Positions 57,301 to 64,000 of a DNA stretch of 64,000 nt are shown here, piece after piece. The DNA comes from Nectonema munidae. Taxonomy: Eukaryota > Nematomorpha > Nectonematoida > Nectonematidae. The stretch spans positions 1-64,000 of the forward strand of contig JAUIRK010000890.1 of assembly GCA_030549495.1 (NCBI GenBank), written 5' to 3'. Every line of letters begins with the position of its first letter. The first letter of the stretch is position 1. The notes under the pieces were generated by a model. The model worked only from the letters and a program-made list of their open reading frames with translations. It ran no database searches and was not told the DNA's origin. The translations under genes and the position numbers were made by a program.

Positions 57301-57660
57301 AGGTTACTGGAAGGACCCACGGAGTACTTCGGGCTGTACCCCGCCCTATAGAGTTTTGGATCATTGCAAAGTAAATTGGAGCAGAATTTTTACAAGCCGG
57401 ATGCCCTTCCTGACGCCAACCAGTGTTTGTATTCAGGACTGGAAACCTTTAGCCTTTGTACAACCAAGTACTTAACCCACAAGGCAGTGGTAATTTGGAA
57501 TCAGAGTTATTTTCTCCTAGAACAACTGCTGTCCAAAGCTGACGAGATTGGTCCACCCGGAGCTATACGAGGTTAAAGCGCCTGTTACTCGCTTTTGCCG
57601 CAAGATCATTTAGTTTTAAACAACCCCGCCGCGTGAAGGCAGATCAGGAGACTTACTGTT
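54361..57660 (-). mobile_element. RTE-type LINE, nearly full length
   Basis: On the - strand, an AP endonuclease is followed by a reverse transcriptase and then a short 3' end closing in (GAA)n at 54361-54378. The 5' region at 57365-57660 includes CCGGATGCCCTTCCTGACGC on the + strand, a phrase I recall from RTE elements. Ends are not both defined: the 5' limit is judged from base composition. No clear target duplication was found. Confidence 0.85.
54392..57364 (-). pseudogene. RTE endonuclease-reverse transcriptase, three breaks
   Basis: Non-LTR retrotransposon protein of about 1,000 residues, of the type often annotated as craniofacial development protein 2-like. Endonuclease part (57364-56399): RLASWNVGTMTGKA, CVQETKWKG, LAGDFNGQIG, SQHRIVMIHM. 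Reverse transcriptase part (56186-55029): IVPIYKNKKDVLNCENYRGI, FVDLEKAYDRVPRD, GLHQGSALSP, LLFADDLII, so the FADD site is intact. C-terminal part (55063-54392): FKYLGSVI, KMRWYGHVLRR, KRKRGRPRLRW. Breaks are one frameshift near 56410, a TGA near 56255 (TGG TGG TGA, probably from a third TGG) and a frameshift near 55065. Few breaks point to a young copy. Confidence 0.87.
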
Positions 57661-58735
57661 CAGAGGCTGTAAGAGACGCATGTGCCATATGAGGTATTTT
57701 ATAGGAAAATGAGTGCTCATTTTCATTTTCCACCTCAGCATAAACAGTCATTAAGGAGTCTAATGTTTAAAAAATTATATTTTCAGTAGGAAAAGACTTT
57801 ATAGGGTTGAAACATGCTGTTAAAGAAAAACCTTTTCGAGATTTAGTAACCTTTATTCAAAAAGTGTTTTTTGTTTAATCAAGTCAATATTATTAAAACT
57901 AAAATATGAGAAATCAAATGGATTTAAATAATTTAAAAGGTATATAGAGTGTGGCTTGAAAAATCGCACTGTGAAGTCACCTCAAAAATGGTAGTCTAAC
58001 AGCATATAAAATTTTGAATTTATTATCTGCATCTTTTAATGAAGTTTTTGAAGATGGGTAACCTTATATATATTTTTTAAACTAATAAAATTTTTGTAAT
58101 TTAACTACTTTTTAGCGAAATCTTTATTCAAAAAGATATACTTTTTGAAAGTTGGCGATGATGATGTACTTTTAGTGAGTGTTTTTTTTTATCCATTTAA
58201 AATTTGGAAAAATCAATCACTTTTCTGTTCAATTTATTGAGGAGAAAATTATTTTATCTTTTTTTCCTATTTTAAAAGATTCTGGAAAAATAGAGAACTC
58301 AATGCAAGCACTGAAACCAATATAACTGAAATATCTACAATAGAAGGATGAACTTGTTTTACTAAAATCAGAGAAAATAATTCTCTTCTGCATTTTTGTT
58401 CTTCAAAAATCAATATACATCTCAAACTGAGAAAATTAAATGCTAAACAGTGAGTGTATGCTGTTATTTTGCTATATTATATGAAATTTCATAGAACTTA
58501 AATCATATATGGCAACAAATTTCTCACACACGTGACAATAATTAGAGTGTCCCAAAAAAAATTTTATGAAGTTTTTTAGATGATATTTAGTTTGCTCTAG
58601 TAGTCTAATGGGAAGTCTTTCTAGATATTAATACTCCCTCATGTTTTATCATTAAATAAATTTATCAGCTGCTTTTTGTTTTTTACTCATTCCTAATTGG
58701 TTTGCTCACTCAATTTCTTCCATATTTAAAGTTCT
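57660..58735. other. AT-rich intergenic stretch
   Basis: No gene or element identified. GAGTGCTCATTTTCATTTTC near 57709 is part of a small palindrome. Confidence 0.45.
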
Positions 58736-58741
58736 TGCATT

Positions 58742-59000
58742 TATATCATCATCATCATCCATTTTGCCTTCTAGGCCTGGTTATTCTTCCCATGTGTCGG
58801 GGTCAACCAGTTTCCTGCAACCACTACGCGTCTTTAGCATCACTTCGCGCAAGCTTTCTTTTTTCCATATCGTGGTGAATCACTTCATTCCATGCTTTCT
58901 TTGGTCTTCCTCTCTTCATCTTTTATCTTCTTTACAACGTTCCCCTCGGACATCCTTTTCTAGTTTCCAAAGATCTCAAATTAAAAATCTTCAGAAAACT
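58742..59000 (-). mobile_element. LINE 3' end fragment with (GAT)n tail
   Basis: The - strand reads RGRPKKAWNEVIHHDMEKRK and LARSDAKDA, the usual C-terminal end of RTE/jockey-type reverse transcriptases, then an untranslated end closing in (GAT)n (seen as ATC repeats at 58746-58759). A different subfamily from the element at 54361. Confidence 0.65.
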
Positions 59001-59009
59001 ATTATTTAG

Positions 59010-59990
59010 TGACTTTGATCTTGCTTTAAAAAAAATTCGAGAAATAAGCACTATATTATTTGTAACACAATCGTAGTATATAAACTAAATGAAAATCAAC
59101 CAACGAATTTACATGTTTTGTTTAATATGCATGATTTTTATGAGATGTTTAAGGCAAGTTTCCTCTCTGATCTTATACGGTAAACGCGATGTTACGAATT
59201 TCTAAAGACTACATAAAGTTTAAAAACTCTATGGTCCATTTATAGTCAGTCTTTATTTCATCAGGTCATTTATTTACAAAAGTATATAAAAATTTAGTGT
59301 AAATTTTTTTATAAAGTTACGCAGAAACTGTTTTTAAAGGTCGTGTGGGAAGACCAAAATTTTTCAAAGGATATTCGATATTGAGTTTAAATATTCCTTA
59401 TACACAAGTGTACTCATCAATTATGGTTTGTTTTCATTAACTATTTGTATCATAAATTTAGTCTTGTAAAGAAAATAATCCAGAAGACTTAAAAGATTTT
59501 GAAATATGAGAATAAAAAAATAATAATTCACATTTTTAAACTTTAAAATAAAAAAACAAATTGGAATACCCAACTTATGCCTAATCTTTACTTTCCATTT
59601 TTAAGTAGTATAGGCAAAAGCATTTTAATTTGTTTAAAAAATCTAACCTAAGCAAGTATTTATCTGATACAAATAATTTTTTTGCTTAGAAATAGAGTTT
59701 TTCTCAATCGTTTTAAATTTTGCTACAAATCGTAGTTCAATGAAAATTTGCTATAATTTGGAAGGAACTGTTAAAATCTCTTCCTTATGAGTGAAGACTA
59801 CTACGTAATTTAGCTTTACTTCAATATTACCACTTCCAGCTAGTACAACTTGGTCACGTGTAGCTTTGAATACGGTTTTAAATATTTTATAGAAATTCTT
59901 ACAGAAATTGATTCAAGGTCAAGTTATAGCTGTTATACGTTGGCATTGAGTTTGAGAAGACGTTAATAACAGCTCTGGGACAAGCAAAAC
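59010..59990. other. AT-rich stretch upstream of the secreted-protein gene
   Basis: No gene or repeat recognised. It should contain the gene's distal regulatory region, but I see no specific site. Confidence 0.4.
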
Positions 59991-60004
59991 ACGGTAATTA
60001 AATG

Positions 60005-60040
60005 TATATAATCGGGGCTTAGAGCGTTTTGCTCATTTTG
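60005..60040 (+). promoter_or_regulatory. TATA box and likely start site
   Basis: TATATAA at 60005-60011, followed about 28 bases later by a TCATTTTGG initiator-like stretch. It lies 58 bp before the ATG at 60069, giving a very short 5' UTR. This fits a regulated arthropod promoter. Confidence 0.55.
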
Positions 60041-60068
60041 GCATTATTACAGTTTGTGATTTGCGTCC

Positions 60069-60237
60069 ATGCCTTTCTCCATCCCCTTCTCTCCTCTTTT
60101 GCTCTTCCTTTTCGTTCTGACATGTTCTGTTACCGGTTCAGTGATGAAAAGATCTATGTCTGGAACTCATGATCCTTCTTACCTTTCCCACAAGTACTAT
60201 TCTACACACGCACACGCTATGCTAAAGAAAAAAGAAG
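60069..60237 (+). CDS. Secreted-protein gene, exon 1
   Basis: ATG at 60069, donor GTAAAT after KKKE plus one base. Carries the signal peptide and 30 or so further residues. Confidence 0.8.
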
Positions 60238-63200
60238 GTAAATATTTCATTCTCCTAACTCTTTGAGACCTGTGTCAAAACGGTGTATGAAATAAATGAA
60301 AATCGCCCACTTTAAATACATAAAATTTCGTTGAAGAAGAAGGCATAAGATTAGTTTGAAAGAGTGTGTCCACAAAGCGTTAATTTAAGAGGCCAAGGTC
60401 TTCCAAGCCTCATCTCAAATCTCTCCAAATTTTCTTTTTGACATTTTTATAAAATTTATAAATAAGTCATTTCTTGTCTACTTTTTAAGCTAAATTTGAA
60501 CTTGTGAAACCCAGGGATACCAAGATAAATTGTATTTCTTTGTTTTAGAAGTTTTTGACTTCTGTCCTCACTATTCTTACTTGTGCCAAATATTGATTAT
60601 AGTTTTGCATTTTTGTAACTAGTCAAAAATTAATCCATTATTAAAAATCATTTTAAGCAAATTTATCTCTAAAATTATATGCAAATTCTGAGTACCGTAG
60701 TCTGACAAATTATAAACAAACAAAAATCAAATCTCATTTCTTTTTATAGTCCCCTTTTTCTTTAACCAAAATGAAATCAATAGCTGAGCTTTTTCTCTTT
60801 TCTTCTATCATTTCTTTCTGCATCTTGAATATATTACTTGACTCAATAATACAAATTAAATCAATAATTTTTTTTATTAAAAAGAGTATGCGTTCATTGG
60901 GCGATACTAGAGAAAATTTTTGTCCATTAGACAAATTGACGAATACCGAAATTCTCGCAAACAGCTGTGCACCTGTACATAAGTCGTAAAAACGCTCTGA
61001 AGTCCATGATTGTTGCATGAATTGTTGCTACTAAATTTGATTAAACTTTATTTCTAAATTTTTAATAGCGTTATGGTTCAATTTAACATTAAAATGTAAT
61101 TAGTTAAAAATAATAAAAAAAGATTTTAATAATTTTTTTTTGATTAAAGTAACAACAAAAAATCAATTAAGTTAAAATAACCTAAAAAATAAAAAAATGA
61201 AATTAAATTTAAAAGAATCAACTTTCAACATTTTGCTCATGATAATTGAACAAAAGAAAGTTTTGGCAATAAAAAGATTTTTTTGCATCTTTGAATTTTT
61301 TTTTCTTTGTCGGTTTTTACAACTGTGTCTTCAAACCTGCAAATTCCGTACGATTTCATTAATCTTACTTTGCTTTCGAAGTAAGATTTCTGGTCTTCTT
61401 CAGATAAACACAACTGTTAAATGCTAAGAGTGGAAAACAGGGTACAGAGAGTCTCTGTTCCTTGTAGTGATGATGAGTACCTTGTTTTTAGAACCGGTTT
61501 CGGTATCGTTGGTTGAAAACTGGGAATAAAAAAATTTTAAGTAGAAAATAAATTTGATGTTTCAACAGAAAAATACACAAACCATAAAATATTATAGTTA
61601 ATCTTTATTTTTAAAATAACTTTTTTCAAAAATACTAACGCGTTTAAAGTTTTATATGAAAGTCGTGCTCTTTTTTTGTGAGAAATGTTTAAGTTACGAA
61701 AAAACTCTTTCTGATTCTGTACCTGTTGGCTTTATTGTTAATAATGCTTCATAAATTTGATTAAGTTTTACAGTACGTTTTCCGTTCATTTCATACATTT
61801 TAAAATCATCTTGAATTTTATTTGAAACTTTTTCCTTTGAGCTAAGAGTTTTTAGGTTTTGGGCTTCAGAGTGAGTAACTTGTTTAAGAGATCTTCACTA
61901 AAATGTTCAGTTGTTGACGTCTTCAAACTTTTTGAAGTTGTAAGAACTTCTGAATTTTCTTCAGAATCTGCGTGAGAAGCCTCGTATACAATTGCTCTCC
62001 AAAAGTGTTGAAGTTCTTGGTGGTAAATTTGCACTTTGGGTTATTCAGATATTCATGCAATAATCATGGACTTCAGAGCGTTTTTACGACTTATGTACAG
62101 GTTATAAAAAATTTCAAACAATTTTTTGCTAAAATTATCTTCATTTTGCCTTAATTGCTTTTCAATGGAATTATAAGAATCTTCAGCTTCAAATAAAGTT
62201 GCATCTTGAGAAGACATTTCTTTTGTTGTAATTTCGATTGGTTTCAAAACTTTAACTAAAAATTCAATTTTATTCCATTCTTTATAACCAAATCTCTGTA
62301 TTTTATCATTTTTAAAGCTTTTATAATGCTATTTTTTAATTGTAAAAAACTTTCTAACATTTGGAGCTAACTATTCCATCTAGTCTTAACATCAAGACAT
62401 CTTCAATGTTTTTCCATTATTCTCTTCCATAACAAATTTTTGAAAACTATCATTCATTGCAGGAGATTTCCTAAAAAGCCTACATATATTCCTAACTTTT
62501 TCAAGCAAAGAATAAAAATTTTCTTGTAATTTTGGAGAAAAAAATATTCATATTCTTCAAAATCATCACAATTTTCATTCTCAGTAATAAGTATATTCTA
62601 TTAATAATATATTTTTACAATCAAATAGAACCGGGATTTTTTGGTTTCCGGGTTCTATTTTTCCATTATGAGAACCGAAATTACAGAACCGGGTTTTACC
62701 ACTAGTTCCTTGAATTTTTAGATATTTTCTCTAGGACCCAACTTTTTTGCTGTTTAGGGCTAGAAGCTTGGGTTCTTTTTCCTACGTCCATGATACAAAC
62801 CAATGTTCCACTCTACTTCTAATGATTTAAGGACTCTTTAATTTTTTTAAATGATCTCTAGAGAATGAATACGGCCATCCTAGGTAGTAAAAAATTGGAG
62901 CTATGCGAGGGTTAAATAAATTTTTATATCTTAATTTTTTGAAAATTCAGCTACAGGTGGTGACATGGAAAAAGTCAAAGCTTTGATCAAGCATTCAAAT
63001 AAAATCGGCAGCATTTTGCAAAAGTTCCAAGGAATGCTGAATGGAATCATGAATAACATGCAAAAAATGCACGAAAGCAAAGACACTAAGAGTAAAGCAG
63101 TTGAACAGATTCTTCCGAAAGCGCCTGTGGTAAAAGAAGCTTCAACGCTCCCAAGTGAGTACAGAGCAGTTCCTTCGCATTTAAGGAATGTACAAAAACT

Positions 63201-64000
63201 GAACGAGCCAAGAAGATATGGTGCCCTTCATTCCTCAGCATTAGCCAAGGGATCTTTGGTAGAGAACATGAATAACCTCATGAATTACAAGAGAAAGAAA
63301 GCTGTCTTCAAAGCGAATAACGATGTCAGAACTCTTCTGAATACGCTTAGCAACGATAACGATGACAGAAAGAGTGAGCTCGTTTTCCCAAAAAAAGGAA
63401 CCCAACCTTTTAAGCCGTATCCTTCTACAAGAGCTGGAGTTTATCCACAACGACCCAACCAAAATGAAATGGTTGAAAATGTCAAAGTAGCTCAGCCAAT
63501 GACAAGACCTGTCAATTCACGAATAATGTACTATCACCAGCTCAGACAAAATCAACCTCCTCCTTATCCTGCTACTTTGCAAGCTCCACCAGCACTCGCT
63601 CCAAATGTTAAGTCGAATGGAAGGCAGATAAGTTCGGCTGATTACGTAAAACTCCAAAAACTCTATCCTGGCTACAATCTTGACAACATTCTTCAAAACA
63701 ATGGAATGAGCATTGCACCTCATCCAAATCGTCTCGTTGACAAAAATCCACTATCAACTCAATTTATACAAAGTGGGGATGTTATTGATAATGTTAAGAT
63801 AGAGTCTCCTATCGAATCAGTACAGCCAATCAAATCACTGAATAACATTAATCCTAACTTTGAAAAGTACGCACGAATCCCCAATCAACAAATCGCAGAA
63901 TATGATTCGTTGAAAAGCTCTGCATCAGTACCCAATCAAAAAGCTCCTCTTCTGATTGAAGTTAATGGCGTGAAGTATAAAGTTCTTACCCCAAATTCAC
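60069..64000 (+). CDS. Secreted protein of unknown function (3' end outside window)
   Basis: Two exons: 60069-60237 and 62951 to beyond 64000, joined in phase (split Ala codon, KKKE-A-TGGDMEK). The N-terminus is a clear signal peptide (MPFSIPFSPLLLFLFVLTCS), with cleavage likely near VTGS. The mature start has His/Tyr-rich SHKYYSTHAHAM, then a probable coiled coil (MEKVKALIKHSNKIGSILQK, MLNGIMNNMQKMHESK). A long low-complexity region rich in Asn, Pro, Gln, Lys and Ser follows (QLRQNQPPPYPATLQAPPAL), and the last codons seen read PLLIEVNGVKYKVLTPNS. Codon use is much less AT-biased than the surroundings, and there is no stop over 1,050 bases. I recognise no family. It could be a cuticle, shell-gland or other extracellular matrix protein, but that is a guess. 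Confidence 0.8.
60238..62950 (+). other. Secreted-protein gene intron 1
   Basis: 2.7-kb AT-rich intron holding a hAT element (61465-62704) and, at 60971-61022, an inverted copy of 52 bp of that element. Confidence 0.7.
61465..62704 (-). mobile_element. hAT element, internally deleted, perfect 8-bp duplication
   Basis: Target duplication GTTCCTTG at 61457-61464 and 62705-62712. Left end TAGTGATGATGAGTACC; complement of the right end TAGTGGTAAAACCCGG. Both ends carry AGAACCGG further in. Pieces of a - strand transposase remain at 62247-62053 (KPIEITTKEMSSQDATLFEA) and 62034-61852 (QELQHFWRAIVYE), in separate frames. It sits in intron 1 of the secreted-protein gene, 239 bp before exon 2. Confidence 0.88.
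62951..64000 (+). CDS. Secreted-protein gene, exon 2 (partial)
   Basis: Acceptor GAAAATTCAG with a T-rich upstream tract. Open to the window end in the single frame that continues exon 1. Contents are described under the gene entry. Tyr-containing SADYVKLQKLYPGYNLDNIL and RIMYYHQLRQNQPPPYP are typical segments. Confidence 0.85.

Overview
The window is AT-rich eukaryotic DNA: spliced genes with GT-AG introns, tRNA-derived SINEs, RTE-type LINEs and many cut-and-paste DNA transposons (hAT, piggyBac, Tigger/pogo, Tc1/IS630-like, CACTA-like). This mix and the 12-finger C2H2 gene suggest an invertebrate, probably an arthropod such as a copepod. The organism assignment is inference; no rRNA, tRNA or species marker is present.

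Three host genes are supported, all on the + strand. (1) A C2H2 zinc-finger gene has six recognised coding exons from 5528 to 16084. Its 5' end was not found, and the 3' end has a stop and a poly(A) signal. (2) An OS-9-like ER lectin gene has eight recognised exons from 32484 to 53887. Its MRH (mannose-6-phosphate receptor homology) domain is spread over the first four, and the signal-peptide exon was not found. (3) A secreted-protein gene of unknown function starts at 60069 with a TATA box and signal peptide, then has a long second exon at 62951 that runs off the window end.

The rest is mostly repeats. 1-3400: a 36-bp minisatellite, a 346-bp tandem duplication and a 28-bp minisatellite with inverted blocks. 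3447-4875: a broken hAT. Intron 1 of the zinc-finger gene holds a broken piggyBac whose end abuts a CACTA-like transposase fragment at a TTAA. 16667-19175: a Tigger element with TA target duplication. 19486-21868 and 24315-29940: two inverted copies of a TTAA-ended element whose body is satellite DNA. The second copy sits inside a hAT (23456-30129, perfect 8-bp duplication) and itself carries a 2.4-kb CACTA-like element (26925-29308), a three-level nest. The introns of the OS-9-like gene hold small TTAA inverted-repeat elements, a DD35E Tc1-like element, a piggyBac, a hAT fragment and one retroelement fossil. 54361 to about 57660 is an almost complete RTE LINE on the - strand. Intron 1 of the secreted-protein gene holds another hAT with a perfect 8-bp duplication.

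The most interesting unit is the CACTA-like element. Its ends tie a protein family that I recall as recurrent but uncharacterised to a defined transposon structure. The TTAA satellite-bearing elements come next.
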